Origin: an uncultured Clostridium sp.
GTDB lineage: Bacteria; Bacillota; Clostridia; Clostridiales; Clostridiaceae
Direction: 5' to 3'
Assembly (NCBI GenBank): GCA_900540255.1
Contig: UQFE01000009.1
Coordinates: forward strand, 21,457 to 85,456
DNA: 64,000 bases
Below, one piece after another: positions 33,311 through 42,651 of the stretch. The first letter of the stretch is position 1, and every line of letters starts with the position of its first letter. The notes under the pieces were generated by a model. That model did not search any database. It worked only from the letters and a program-made list of their open reading frames with translations, and was not told the DNA's origin. The position numbers were made by a program, and so were the translations under genes.

Positions 33311-33390
33311 ATATGTTATGTTAAAATTATGGAAAAAGAAGGAAGATGGGAGGTATAAACTCTAAATATTTATCTTTAGAGTTAATTTTT

Positions 33391-33726
33391 ATGTTTTTAA
33401 AATTTAATAAAATTAATGATAAATTAATAGTAGCTCTTGTTGGTGAATTAGATCATCATAGTGCAGAAGAGGTTAGAGTTAAGATAGATGATAGAATAGA
33501 AAGAGATAACATTAAAAAAGTAATTTTAGATTTTAAGGAAGTTACTTTTATGGATAGCTCAGGTATAGGTGTTGTTATAGGAAGACTTAAAAAGATTCAA
33601 AATAGGGATGGAAAAGTATGTATAACCAATGTGAATAAAAGAGTTGATAAAGTATTTACACTTTCAGGTCTTTATAAAATAATTACTGTTTATAGAGATA
33701 TTAATGAAGCAGTTGAAAGTATTTAA
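33391..33726 (+). CDS. spoIIAA: Anti-sigma F factor antagonist SpoIIAA
   Basis: STAS-domain protein (111 residues from ATG 33391). When dephosphorylated by SpoIIE in the forespore it binds SpoIIAB and frees sigma F. The family core [18 protein letters not shown] and phosphorylation-site loop [13 protein letters not shown] are intact. The best Shine-Dalgarno (GGGAGG, 33348-33353) is separated from ATG 33391 by a 9-bp hairpin (33358-33383). Alternatively, translation starts at ATG 33346 with 15 extra residues, which is atypical for the family. First gene of the spoIIAA-spoIIAB-sigF operon. Confidence 0.93.
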   Translation: MFLKFNKINDKLIVALVGELDHHSAEEVRVKIDDRIERDNIKKVILDFKEVTFMDSSGIGVVIGRLKKIQNRDGKVCITNVNKRVDKVFTLSGLYKIITVYRDINEAVESI

Positions 33727-33742
33727 TGGAGGGGTTAAAAAG

Positions 33743-34165
33743 ATGGAAGAAAATAAAGTGTGTATAGAATTTGAAAGTAGATCTCAAAATGAGGGTTTTG
33801 CAAGAGTTGCTGTATCTGCTTTTATTTCTCAATTAGATCCAACTATTGAGGAAATAGCAGATGTTAAAACAGCTGTTTCAGAAGCTGTTACAAATTCTAT
33901 TATTCATGGTTATGAAAATGATAAAAAGGGCATAATTAAAATAGAGGCAATAATTTCCGGGAGAAAAGCAAAAATAGTAATTGAAGATTATGGAAAGGGG
34001 ATAGAAGATATTGATAAGGCAAGAGAACCATTATATACTTCAAGACCTGACCTTGAAAGATCAGGAATGGGATTTACAGTAATGGAAAGCTTTATGGATA
34101 CGTTAATTGTTGAAAGTAAAAAAGGAAAAGGAACTAAAATTATTATGACAAAGAAATTTAGTTAG
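33743..34165 (+). CDS. spoIIAB: Anti-sigma F factor / serine kinase SpoIIAB
   Basis: GHKL-type kinase of 140 residues that binds sigma F and phosphorylates SpoIIAA. N-box [16 protein letters not shown] and G1 box [11 protein letters not shown] are visible, then [14 protein letters not shown]. The start is ATG 33743 behind GGAGGGG; an in-frame ATG at 33704 lies within the spoIIAA coding region without a site. Sixteen bases separate it from spoIIAA. Confidence 0.94.
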   Translation: MEENKVCIEFESRSQNEGFARVAVSAFISQLDPTIEEIADVKTAVSEAVTNSIIHGYENDKKGIIKIEAIISGRKAKIVIEDYGKGIEDIDKAREPLYTSRPDLERSGMGFTVMESFMDTLIVESKKGKGTKIIMTKKFS

Positions 34166-34182
34166 CATGTTAGGGGAGATTT

Positions 34183-34941
34183 ATGGAAAAGGGTGAAGTA
34201 AAAAAAGAAAAGGTAAGTTATGAGGATAATTTACAGTTAATACCTTTAGCTAAAGAAGGTAATACAGAAGCTTTAAATAAACTCATAGAAGTTAATTTGC
34301 CTTTAGTAACTTCTATAAGTAAAAAGTTTACAAATAGGGGATATGAATATGAGGATATATATCAAATTGGTTGTATGGGACTTGTTAAATCAATAAAGAA
34401 CTTTGATGAAAAATACAATGTTAAATTTTCAACTTATGCTGTACCTATGATTATTGGAGAAATAAAAAGATTTCTTAGAGATGATGGGATGATTAAGGTT
34501 AGCAGAAATGTAAAAAGCTTAGCAAAAAAACTCCATTTTGATAAAGAAGCTTTAACTAAAAAGCTAAATAGAGAACCAACGATTGAAGAGTTAGCACAGT
34601 TTTCAGGAATGGATAAAGAAGAAATATTATTTGCATTAGAATCTTCTGCAAGTATGCAATATCTTTATGAAGTAATTCATCAAGATGATGGTTCACCTGT
34701 ACTATTAATTGATAAGCTAAGTGAAAATGCAATTGAGGATAAAAATATAACTGAAAAATTAGCCTTAAAAGAAGCCTTAAGAAATTTAGATACAAAATCA
34801 AGACAAATTATAGTTCTTAGATATTTTAAGGATAAAACTCAAATACAAGTAGCAAAAATGTTGGGAATAAGTCAAGTGCAAGTATCAAGGATAGAAAAAA
34901 AGGTATTACAAGAAATGAGAAAACAATTAGATGAAGGATGA
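34183..34941 (+). CDS. sigF: RNA polymerase sigma-F factor
   Basis: The first forespore-specific sigma factor. 252 residues: region 2 (YQIGCMGLVKSIKNFDEKYN, FSTYAVPMIIGEIKRFLRDD), region 3 (LAKKLHFDKEALTKKLNREP) and region 4 (TQIQVAKMLGISQVQVSRIE). It ends the spoIIA operon, 17 bases after spoIIAB, and is held inactive by SpoIIAB until septation. Candidate sigma-F/G targets in this window are gpr and the spoVA genes. A terminator at 34983-35022 (ATAATCTAT and TTAAAT arms, long T-run) follows. Confidence 0.96.
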   Translation: MEKGEVKKEKVSYEDNLQLIPLAKEGNTEALNKLIEVNLPLVTSISKKFTNRGYEYEDIYQIGCMGLVKSIKNFDEKYNVKFSTYAVPMIIGEIKRFLRDDGMIKVSRNVKSLAKKLHFDKEALTKKLNREPTIEELAQFSGMDKEEILFALESSASMQYLYEVIHQDDGSPVLLIDKLSENAIEDKNITEKLALKEALRNLDTKSRQIIVLRYFKDKTQIQVAKMLGISQVQVSRIEKKVLQEMRKQLDEG

Positions 34942-34982
34942 ACAAATGAAAGTGAATAAGTTAATAATTAATAAAATATGAA

Positions 34983-35028
34983 ATAATCTATGTTAAATGA
35001 GCAATTATTTAATATAGATTATTTTTTT
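34983..35028 (+). terminator. Terminator after sigF
   Basis: ATAATCTAT-G-TTAAAT pairs with ATTTAA-T-ATAGATTAT, then a seven-T run. Confidence 0.8.
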
Positions 35029-35093
35029 GTAATTTAATTTCAAATTAGAGGAATACTATACATATTAAATAAAAAATATAAGGAGATATTTTT

Positions 35094-35570
35094 ATGGACA
35101 AAAGAGCAAAGAAAGAAGAAAAGATATTAAAGGATTTTCAAAAAATATCTAAGGAAATGGCTCCTAAACCACAATATTTTAAAAATATTATTTTAGCATT
35201 TATTGTTGGAGGAATTATTTGTACTATAGGTCAGTTTATTTTAAATATAATGTTAAGGTTTGGTATGGATGAAGAAGCAGCAAAGCAGTGGTTACCAATA
35301 ATAATGATATTTATTGGAGCACTATTAACTGGTTTTGGAGTTTATGATAAAATTGCATCCTTTGGTGGGGCAGGAACAGTTGTACCTATTACTGGTTTTT
35401 CAAATGCAGTAGTATCTCCAGCAATAGAATTTAAAAAAGAAGGATTTGTATTTGGTGTTGCTGCAAAGATGTTTACAATTGCAGGTCCAGTACTTGTTTA
35501 TGGAATAGGTACTTCGGTAATTATAGGAATTATTTATTATATTCTTGGATTATTAGGAATTGTTGAATAG
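35094..35570 (+). CDS. spoVAC: Stage V sporulation protein AC
   Basis: Forespore inner-membrane protein of the SpoVA channel that imports dipicolinic acid during spore formation and releases it at germination. 158 residues; soluble N-terminus of about 45, then three or four membrane helices with GALLTGFGVYDKIASFGGAGT and PITGFSN, which are family hallmarks. ATG 35094 follows AAGGAGA. First of a three-gene spoVAC-AD-AE set, the minimal clostridial arrangement. Confidence 0.95.
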   Translation: MDKRAKKEEKILKDFQKISKEMAPKPQYFKNIILAFIVGGIICTIGQFILNIMLRFGMDEEAAKQWLPIIMIFIGALLTGFGVYDKIASFGGAGTVVPITGFSNAVVSPAIEFKKEGFVFGVAAKMFTIAGPVLVYGIGTSVIIGIIYYILGLLGIVE

Positions 35571-35581
35571 GAGAGAGAACA

Positions 35582-36598
35582 ATGGCTACTAAAGATAAAA
35601 AGATTGGAAAGCAAACTGTTAAATTGGAAAATCCACCTAAAATTATTTCAACCTATTCTATAGTAGGGCCAAAAGAAGGTGATGGGCCTTTAAGAAAGTA
35701 TTTTCATAAAATAATAAGTGATGATACATTAGGAAAAGATAGTTTTGAAAAAGCAGAATCTGAAATGATGTATACAGCAATAAGAGAAGCAATAAAAGGA
35801 GCAAACTTAACAGAAGATAAAATAGATTACTTATTTGCAGGTGATTTATTAAATCAAATAACATCATCTAGTTTTGCAGCAAGAGAGCTTAATATACCTT
35901 TTATAGGTTTATATGGAGCATGTTCTACAATGTCAGAATCATTAAGCATGGCTTCATTATTTTTAGATGGAGGTTTTGGAAATTATATTGTTGCTTCAAC
36001 ATCTTCGCATTTTAGTTCTGCAGAAAGACAATTTAGATTTCCACTAGAGTATGGATGTCAAAGATGTCCTACTTGCCAATGGACAGTAACTGGCTCTGGG
36101 GCAATGGTATTAGGAAGAAGTGGAGATTATCCTAAGGTTACTTATGTTACAACAGGGCTTGTTAAGGATTATGGAATAAAGGATGCTAATAATATGGGAG
36201 CAGCAATGGCACCAGCTGCAGTAGACACAATTTATAATCATTTTAAAGATACAGGTAGGAAGCCAAAAGATTATGATATTATAGCAACAGGTGATTTGGG
36301 GAAGGTTGGAAAAGAAATTACAACTAAACTTCTCTTGGATTATGGATATGATATTAGTAATAATTATATTGATTGTGGAGACATAATTTTTGATGATGAA
36401 AGACAAAAAACTGATTGTGGTGGAAGCGGATGCGGATGTTCTGCTGTAGTTACTTGTGGATATTTATATAAAAAATTAATGAAAAGGGAAATAAAAAGTA
36501 TATTATTAGTATCTACAGGAGCATTAATGAGTACGACATCATCTCTTCAAGGTGAGTCTATTCCAGGGATAGCTCATGCAGTTGCTATTGAATTTTAA
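35582..36598 (+). CDS. spoVAD: Stage V sporulation protein AD
   Basis: 338-residue soluble, thiolase-fold component of the SpoVA complex that binds dipicolinic acid. Motifs include GPKEGDGPL, YGACSTMSESLSMASLFLDG, PLEYGCQRCPTCQWTVTGSG and DCGGSGCGCSAVVTCGY. 11 bases after spoVAC, behind GGAGAGAG. Most probably under sigma-G. Confidence 0.96.
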   Translation: MATKDKKIGKQTVKLENPPKIISTYSIVGPKEGDGPLRKYFHKIISDDTLGKDSFEKAESEMMYTAIREAIKGANLTEDKIDYLFAGDLLNQITSSSFAARELNIPFIGLYGACSTMSESLSMASLFLDGGFGNYIVASTSSHFSSAERQFRFPLEYGCQRCPTCQWTVTGSGAMVLGRSGDYPKVTYVTTGLVKDYGIKDANNMGAAMAPAAVDTIYNHFKDTGRKPKDYDIIATGDLGKVGKEITTKLLLDYGYDISNNYIDCGDIIFDDERQKTDCGGSGCGCSAVVTCGYLYKKLMKREIKSILLVSTGALMSTTSSLQGESIPGIAHAVAIEF

Positions 36599-36622
36599 TA
36601 AAAATGAGAGGAAGATTAAAAA

Positions 36623-36979
36623 ATGGACTATGTTAGTGCATTTATTGTTGGAGGCTTAATATGTGTTATAGCTCAAATATTAATGGATAGAACAAAGCTT
36701 ACTCCTGCAAGAATATTAGTTATATTTGTAACATTAGGAGCTATTCTTGGTGGTTTTGGTATTTATGATAAATTAATTGAAATAGGTGGCGCTGGAGCTA
36801 CAATACCATTACCTAGTTTTGGTAATTCGCTAGCTGATGCAGCAATTAAAGGAGTTAAGGAAGATGGATTATTAGGAGCCTTTATAGGTGGAATCAAGGG
36901 TGCAGCTGGTGGAATTACAGCAGCTATATTTTTTGGATATTTAATGGCACTTATTTTTAATCCAAAAACGAAAAAATAA
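36623..36979 (+). CDS. spoVAE: Stage V sporulation protein AE
   Basis: 118 residues, four membrane segments; motifs IVGGLICVIAQILMDRTKLT and GAILGGFGIYDKLIEIGGAG, which mirror those in SpoVAC. This is the short SpoVAEb-type subunit. It follows spoVAD by 24 bases and completes the channel set. Confidence 0.94.
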   Translation: MDYVSAFIVGGLICVIAQILMDRTKLTPARILVIFVTLGAILGGFGIYDKLIEIGGAGATIPLPSFGNSLADAAIKGVKEDGLLGAFIGGIKGAAGGITAAIFFGYLMALIFNPKTKK

Positions 36980-37013
36980 ACTAAGAATATATAATTAATG
37001 TGGAAAAAATAAG

Positions 37014-37028
37014 TGATAATAGTTATCA
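37014..37028. promoter_or_regulatory. Fur box upstream of the DUF1540 gene
   Basis: TGATAATAGTTATCA, one mismatch from the 7-1-7 consensus TGATAAT-N-ATTATCA. Confidence 0.5.
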
Positions 37029-37089
37029 AGAATAATATTGAGCTTAAAAGGAAAAAATAATTGTGTAATAATATTAGGAGGTGAAATAT

Positions 37090-37248
37090 ATGAATAAAAA
37101 TGAAAGTATTAAATGTACTGTAGAACAATGTAAACATCATGCCTGTTCTGAAAACTATTGTACATTAAATTCTATAAGTATTGGAACTCATGAACCAAAC
37201 CCAACAGTTGCTGAATGTACAGATTGTCAATCATTTGTATTAAAGTAA
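37090..37248 (+). CDS. DUF1540 domain-containing protein
   Basis: A 52-residue Cys-rich protein: CTVEQCKHHAC, ENYCTL, HEPNPTVAECTDCQSF, in line with DUF1540, a small metal-binding fold of unknown role. Six cysteines plus histidines suggest zinc or iron binding. ATG 37090 follows AGGAGGTG. Its upstream Fur box suggests control by iron. It ends before a terminator. Confidence 0.8.
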   Translation: MNKNESIKCTVEQCKHHACSENYCTLNSISIGTHEPNPTVAECTDCQSFVLK

Positions 37249-37300
37249 GCACAACTAAAAATAAAGTATTAAAATAATTTTTGATACTAGCTGAAAATAT

Positions 37301-37338
37301 AAAAAAATAGAGGATTCAAGCATGAATTCTCTATTTTT
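37301..37338 (+). terminator. Terminator after the DUF1540 gene
   Basis: AAAAAATAGAG-ATTC pairs with GAAT-CTCTATTTTTT around AAGCAT. Confidence 0.8.
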
Positions 37339-37420
37339 TATATAATTTGTTTTATTAAAATTATTATTTGTAATTTAAAATAAAGTTTAATTATTTATAA
37401 ATTATTTTATATGAATAGTA

Positions 37421-37474
37421 TTGACAAATAATTGGCAATGATATATTATAATAATTAATTGATAATGAATATCA
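37421..37474 (+). promoter_or_regulatory. Flavodoxin promoter with Fur box
   Basis: TTGACA (37421-37426), 17-bp spacer, TATTAT (37444-37449), then TGATAATGAATATCA (37460-37474), one mismatch from the 7-1-7 Fur box, over the transcript start. Position fits repression by Fe-Fur and induction under iron limitation. Confidence 0.75.
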
Positions 37475-37495
37475 ATATTGATTAGGAGGAAAAGT

Positions 37496-37912
37496 ATGAA
37501 AATAGTTTATTATTCTGGATCAGGAAATACTGAAAAAATGGCAAATTTAATAGCAGAGGGAATTAAAGAAGAAGGAAAAACAGCGGAGTTAATCAATGTT
37601 TCTTCAGCAGGATTAGATGTTTTTGATAATGAGGATATTGTTATATTAGGATGTCCAGCAATGGGTGATGAAGTTTTAGAGGAAGCAGAATTTGAACATT
37701 TTATGGAAGGTATATCTGATAAAATTTCTGGTAAAAAGGTTGCATTATTTGGATCATATGGATGGGGAGATGGTCAATGGATGAGAGATTGGCAAGACAG
37801 AGTAGAATCTTTAGGTTGCACATTAATAGATGATGGTTTAATTATTAATTATGAGCCGGAAGATAATTCTCCTGAATGTATTAATTTTGGAAAAGAAATA
37901 GCAAAGGCTTAA
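37496..37912 (+). CDS. Flavodoxin
   Basis: 138-residue FMN electron carrier that can replace ferredoxin under iron limitation. FMN phosphate loop SGSGNTEKMANLIAEG at residues 6-21; GCPAMGDEVLEE and FGSYGWGDGQWMRDWQ form the isoalloxazine-binding loops. The start is ATG 37496 behind TAGGAGG; an in-frame ATG at 37478 is upstream of that site. It heads a probable operon with DUF3793 and DUF2325 genes. Confidence 0.95.
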   Translation: MKIVYYSGSGNTEKMANLIAEGIKEEGKTAELINVSSAGLDVFDNEDIVILGCPAMGDEVLEEAEFEHFMEGISDKISGKKVALFGSYGWGDGQWMRDWQDRVESLGCTLIDDGLIINYEPEDNSPECINFGKEIAKA

Positions 37913-37921
37913 TTTATAAAA

Positions 37922-38560
37922 TTGAAACAGATAGAATTTTATAAGAGTCTTTCTAAAATGGAAGAAAGAGAGTGCATTGAAAAATTTTTAATTTATAATG
38001 CCTCTCTTGTAATATCAGGAGTAAAACCATCAGCTACAGTTACCATAAAAAAGGATAATGATAATTTATATGATAAATGGATTAAATATGGAATTGATTT
38101 TTTAAAAATTATTGATATTTCATATATAAATCTAAGAGAAACAAATAATGCTTTAATTATATTAATTTATAATGAAAATAAATTAAAAAATTATATATTT
38201 GAAAAAGAAAATAAAAAATTTTTATTACAATTAGGATATTGTGATAAAGAAGATTTAGATGAGTATTTAATAATCTTAAAAAGAAGATATAAGGAGTTTA
38301 ATTGTCCACATGAATTAGGTGTGTTTTTAGGATTTCCTTTAAATGATGTTAAAGATTTTATGGGATGTAAGGAGAAAAAATGCTTAAGTTGTGGATATTG
38401 GCTTGTATATAATGATTTACAAGAAGCAAAGAAAATATTTAGTAAATATGATAAGGTTAAGGAACATACAGTAAATTATATATTAAATGGAGATTCATCC
38501 CATGAGGTAGCTTATAGTATAAAAAATTTATTTAATAAGATTGAAAATATTACTGTATAA
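37922..38560 (+). CDS. DUF3793 family protein
   Basis: 212 residues. The family signature CPHELGVFLGFPLNDVKDFM and CGYWLVYNDLQEAKKIFSKY (about residues 124-180) is clear; a central CKEKKCLSCGYW Cys cluster may bind metal. Often found next to flavodoxins in clostridia, which suggests a shared iron-related function. The start is uncertain: TTG 37922 without an obvious ribosome binding site, or ATG 37958. Nine bases after flavodoxin. Confidence 0.8.
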   Translation: MKQIEFYKSLSKMEERECIEKFLIYNASLVISGVKPSATVTIKKDNDNLYDKWIKYGIDFLKIIDISYINLRETNNALIILIYNENKLKNYIFEKENKKFLLQLGYCDKEDLDEYLIILKRRYKEFNCPHELGVFLGFPLNDVKDFMGCKEKKCLSCGYWLVYNDLQEAKKIFSKYDKVKEHTVNYILNGDSSHEVAYSIKNLFNKIENITV

Positions 38561-38597
38561 ATATTTTAATTAACATTTAAATAGAAAGGAAGAAAAA

Positions 38598-38882
38598 ATG
38601 AGTGTAGTCATAGTAGGTGGTCATGATAAAATGAGTAAAGAATATATACGGGTATGTAAGAAGTACAATTGTAAAGCAAAGGTATTTACACAAATGGAAA
38701 CTGGGTTAAAGGATAAAATAGGTATGCCAGATGCTGTTATATTATTAACTGATGTTGTATCACATAAACTTGTATTAACAGCTAAAAGAGAGGCAGATAA
38801 AAAAAATATTACAGTTATAAGAAAGCATAAAAGTACAGTAAATGCAGTAGAAGGTCTTATAAAACAAATAGTAATGAATTAA
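38598..38882 (+). CDS. DUF2325 domain protein
   Basis: 94 residues beginning SVVIVGGHDKMSKEYIRVCK, with AVILLTDVVSHKLVLTAKREA and a closing NITVIRKHKSTVNAVEGLIK. DUF2325 proteins are small Rossmann-like proteins of unknown role. ATG 38598 follows AAAGGAAG. Probably the last gene of the flavodoxin operon; a strong terminator follows. Confidence 0.8.
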   Translation: MSVVIVGGHDKMSKEYIRVCKKYNCKAKVFTQMETGLKDKIGMPDAVILLTDVVSHKLVLTAKREADKKNITVIRKHKSTVNAVEGLIKQIVMN

Positions 38883-38915
38883 AAGAGAAGAGCTATGGTA
38901 AATTTAGGTGTAAAG

Positions 38916-38970
38916 TTCCTTTTATTATATAATTAATACATATATAATAAAAGGAATTTTAATTTTTTTT
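38916..38970 (+). terminator. Terminator after the flavodoxin operon
   Basis: TTCCTTTTATTATATA (38916-38931) pairs perfectly with TATATAATAAAAGGAA (38941-38956), then T-rich sequence with an eight-T run. Confidence 0.8.
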
Positions 38971-38982
38971 AGCTAAATATAT

Positions 38983-39033
38983 TGAAAATAATTATCAATT
39001 AAGGTATATTATTTTAAGTGATAATAAAAATCA
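38983..39033. promoter_or_regulatory. Two Fur-like boxes upstream of the ABC exporter
   Basis: TGAAAATAATTATCA (38983-38997, one mismatch from 7-1-7) and TGATAATAAAAATCA (39019-39033, two mismatches), 36 bp apart. Confidence 0.5.
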
Positions 39034-39084
39034 TTTGAAATGAATTTATAAATGATATTAATAATCAAAGGAGGAAATTGTAGT

Positions 39085-40884
39085 ATGATGATCAATAAAA
39101 GGTTAATAAACCTTTGTAAAGAATCAAAAAAATATATAGCATTAACTATATTAGTAAATTGGATTTCAGTTTTATGTAATATTGTTACAATAATATTAAT
39201 AGGTCAATTTATTAATAAAATTTATGTTGGTCAAAGATTAAATATTAATGGCAAAAACATTTTAAATGCAATGATGGAATTTAATGTTTGGGGAAAGATT
39301 TCATTACTAGCAGCTATTGTAATAATAGCAATTTTATTATCAATTAGATATTCATGCAATATTTTATATGCTAAATTCTCAAATGCTGCATCAGCAAATG
39401 CAAGAGTAACATTAAGAGAACTTATTTATAAGAAATTATTAAAATTAGGTACAGGTTATACTTCAGTTGAAAGTACATCAGCAGTAGTTCAAGTATCGGT
39501 TGAAGGAATTGAACAGCTTGAAATATATTTTGGAAAATATTTATCTCAATTCTTTTATGCTCTTTTAGTTCCAGTAACATTATTTATATTTATGAGCTTT
39601 ATATCATTTAAAGCAGCACTAATATTTATACTTTGTGTGCCTCTTATTCCAATATCAATTATTGCAATAATGAAAATTGCTAAAAGAATATTAAAAGATT
39701 ACTGGAAGTCTTATTCAGATTTAGGTGGAACATTCTTAGAAAATCTTCAAGGGTTAACTACATTAAAAGTATTTAATATTGACGAAGAACGCCATGAAAA
39801 AATGAATATTGAAGCAGAAAAATTTAGAAAGATAACTATGAAAGTTTTAAGCATGCAGCTTAATTCAATAACAATAATGGATTTAGTTGCATTTGGAGGA
39901 GCTGCAGCAGGAACAATAGTTGCATTAATTCAATTTAAAAATGGACAAATTCCTGTAGGAAGCTTACTTATAATAATATTACTTTCATCTGAATTTTTTA
40001 TACCACTTAGACTTTTAGGATCATATTTCCATATAGCAATGAATGGTATGGCTGCAAGTGATAGAATGTTTGGGATATTAGATGCAGAAGAAAGAGAAAA
40101 GAACGTTGAAACTAATGAAGAAATTAAACTTAATGATATTAAGGTAAGTTTAAGAAATGTTGATTTTAGTTATGATGGAGAAAGAGAAGTATTAAAGAAT
40201 ATTAATATGGATGTTACTCCAGGGGGATTAGTTGCAATAGTAGGGGAAAGTGGTTCAGGAAAAAGTACAATTGCATCACTTATCTTAAATAACTATAAAG
40301 TAACTAATGGAGAAATCAGTATTAACAATGTAAATATAGAAAGTATATCATTAGATAATATTTATGGAAACATAGCATTAGTATCTACAAATAGTTATAT
40401 ATTTAATGGAACTATTTTAGATAACTTATTAATGGCTAAGAAAGATGCAACAGAAGAAGATATTAATAATGCATTAAAAACAGCAAGATTATATGATTTT
40501 GTAAAGGGTTTAAAAGATGGATTATTAACTGATGTTGGTCAAGCTGGTAGTGCATTATCAGGTGGACAAAAGCAAAGGTTAGCTTTAGCAAGGGTTATAT
40601 TAGCTGATAGACCAATGATAATTTTTGATGAAGCAACTTCTAATATAGATGTTGAAAGTGAAGAAAGTATCTGGGAGGCAATTTATGAACTTTCTAAAGA
40701 AAAAACTATATTAGTAATATCTCATAGATTAGCTAATGTAACAGATGCTAAAAACATTTATGTTATGAATAAAGGGAAATTAGTTGAAAACGGAACTCAT
40801 GAAGAGTTAATGAAAAATGAATCTTGCTATTACAATATGGTTAATAAGCAAAATGAATTAGAAATGATAAGGGAGGTTTGCTAA
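39085..40884 (+). CDS. ABC exporter half-transporter, permease-ATPase (CydD-like)
   Basis: 599 residues: six-helix ABC exporter domain, then a nucleotide-binding domain with Walker A GESGSGKST, signature LSGGQKQR, Walker B MIIFDEAT and switch His in VISHRL. The start is ATG 39085 behind AAAGGAGG. Organised with the next gene as a heterodimer, in the CydDC style. Substrate unknown; the Fur-like boxes upstream suggest heme, siderophore or thiol traffic linked to iron. Confidence 0.85.
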   Translation: MMINKRLINLCKESKKYIALTILVNWISVLCNIVTIILIGQFINKIYVGQRLNINGKNILNAMMEFNVWGKISLLAAIVIIAILLSIRYSCNILYAKFSNAASANARVTLRELIYKKLLKLGTGYTSVESTSAVVQVSVEGIEQLEIYFGKYLSQFFYALLVPVTLFIFMSFISFKAALIFILCVPLIPISIIAIMKIAKRILKDYWKSYSDLGGTFLENLQGLTTLKVFNIDEERHEKMNIEAEKFRKITMKVLSMQLNSITIMDLVAFGGAAAGTIVALIQFKNGQIPVGSLLIIILLSSEFFIPLRLLGSYFHIAMNGMAASDRMFGILDAEEREKNVETNEEIKLNDIKVSLRNVDFSYDGEREVLKNINMDVTPGGLVAIVGESGSGKSTIASLILNNYKVTNGEISINNVNIESISLDNIYGNIALVSTNSYIFNGTILDNLLMAKKDATEEDINNALKTARLYDFVKGLKDGLLTDVGQAGSALSGGQKQRLALARVILADRPMIIFDEATSNIDVESEESIWEAIYELSKEKTILVISHRLANVTDAKNIYVMNKGKLVENGTHEELMKNESCYYNMVNKQNELEMIREVC

Positions 40885-40885
40885 T

Positions 40886-42556
40886 ATGAAAAGAAGATCA
40901 GGCTTCCAAATTATGAAAAGATTAATAATAGAATTAAAGCCATTAGCACCAATTATGGCAATAACTATAAGTATGGGTGTGGTTGGTTTTTTAGCTGCAA
41001 TAGCAATAGCAAGCTTTGGAGCAATAGCAATAGGTGCTGCAATAGGTGATATTACATTTATAAGCTTTATTGGTGCTATGGTTGTTATGGCAGTAAGTGC
41101 ACTTTTAAGAGGATTCTTAAGATATGGTGAACAATTATCAGGACATTATATTGCTTTTAAAATACTTTATATTTTAAGAGATAAAATATTTGCAAAGCTT
41201 AGAAAATTGGCTCCTGCAAAATTAGAAGGACAAGAAAAAGGAAATCTTATTTCGTTAATTACATCAGATATAGAGCTTTTAGAGGTATTTTATGCTCATA
41301 CTATAGCTCCAATAACAATTGCAATAATTACAAATAGCATAATTTCAATAATTTTATTTATGATAAATACTTGGTTTGGAATATTATCAGTTATATTCTT
41401 CTTAATTGTTGGATTTGTAATTCCATATGCTTCATCTAGTTTAGGTAAGGAAGCTGGTGTTGCTTATAGAAATATGTTTGGTGAATGTAATAACTATATT
41501 CTTGATTCTTTAAGAGGGTTAAAAGAAGTTTTATTATTTAAATCAGGTGATGAAAGGCTAAAGGAAATTAACTCTAAATCATATAGAATTAATAAGAGCC
41601 TTGATAAAATTAAAGAACATGAAGGTATAATAAGAGCAGTTACAGACTTAACTATAATGATTGCAATATTAACTTTTGTTGGAGTTGGATTTGCTCAATA
41701 TTCAAAAGGTAACATATCATTTACATGGATGCTTGTAGGTATTGTAATAATAGCATCATCATTTGGACCAGTAGTTGCTTTAAGTAACCTTTCAAATACA
41801 TTACTTCAAACTTTTGCATGTGCAGAAAGATTATTTGATTTAATTGATGAAGAACCTCATGTAGAAGAAGTTTTAGAGGGACAAACAATAAGGGGAGAAT
41901 CAATAGCATATGATAATGTAACATTCTCTTATCCAAATAGAAAAGAAAAAATATTTGATACTGCTTCAGTTAATATTAAAAAGGGTGATAAAATTGCTCT
42001 TATAGGAGAAAGTGGTATAGGAAAAAGTACATTTGTTAAATTAATGATGAGATTCTGGGATGTAAATGAAGGAAAGATAAACCTTGATAATAAAAATATT
42101 AAGGAAGTTAATACTGCATCTCTTAGAAATAGTCAAACTTTAGTTAGTCAGGAAACTTATTTATTTAATGAATCTATATTAGATAATATAAAAATAGGAA
42201 ATCCAAGTGCTTCAAAAGATGAGGTTATACAGGCTGCTAAAATGGCATCTATACATGAGTTTATAGAAAATTTACCTAATGGATATGATACTAAAGTTGG
42301 AGAACTTGGTGGGAACTTATCTTCTGGTGAAAAACAAAGAATAGGACTTGCTAGAGCATTTTTAAGTAATGGAGAAGTTTTAATATTAGATGAGCCTACA
42401 AGTAACTTAGATACTTTAAATGAAGGTGAAATATTAAAATCAATAAAGGAAAATTGTGAAGATAAAACTATAGTGCTTATATCACATAGAAAATCAACAA
42501 CAGCAGTTTGTAATAAAACTTATAAGTTAGAAAATAGCAAGTTAGTATTAAATTAA
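40886..42556 (+). CDS. ABC exporter half-transporter, permease-ATPase (CydC-like)
   Basis: 556 residues: six membrane helices, then Walker A GESGIGKST, signature LSSGEKQR (Gly-Gly replaced by Ser-Gly), Walker B VLILDEPTSNLD, switch His in LISHRK. It starts one base after the previous stop, with GGGAGG in that gene, so translation is coupled and the two halves are likely to pair. The Cyd-like assignment is by arrangement only. A strong terminator follows. Confidence 0.85.
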   Translation: MKRRSGFQIMKRLIIELKPLAPIMAITISMGVVGFLAAIAIASFGAIAIGAAIGDITFISFIGAMVVMAVSALLRGFLRYGEQLSGHYIAFKILYILRDKIFAKLRKLAPAKLEGQEKGNLISLITSDIELLEVFYAHTIAPITIAIITNSIISIILFMINTWFGILSVIFFLIVGFVIPYASSSLGKEAGVAYRNMFGECNNYILDSLRGLKEVLLFKSGDERLKEINSKSYRINKSLDKIKEHEGIIRAVTDLTIMIAILTFVGVGFAQYSKGNISFTWMLVGIVIIASSFGPVVALSNLSNTLLQTFACAERLFDLIDEEPHVEEVLEGQTIRGESIAYDNVTFSYPNRKEKIFDTASVNIKKGDKIALIGESGIGKSTFVKLMMRFWDVNEGKINLDNKNIKEVNTASLRNSQTLVSQETYLFNESILDNIKIGNPSASKDEVIQAAKMASIHEFIENLPNGYDTKVGELGGNLSSGEKQRIGLARAFLSNGEVLILDEPTSNLDTLNEGEILKSIKENCEDKTIVLISHRKSTTAVCNKTYKLENSKLVLN

Positions 42557-42563
42557 TAAAATT

Positions 42564-42604
42564 AAAAAGCTGTATCAACATGTTTTTATGATACAGCTTT
42601 TTAT
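42564..42604 (+). terminator. Terminator after the ABC exporter
   Basis: AAAAAGCTGTATC pairs with GATACAGCTTTTT around a 12-nt loop. Confidence 0.85.
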
Positions 42605-42651
42605 AAAAAAAATATTTGAGAATGATAATCGATTATTTATGGAGAAATAAA

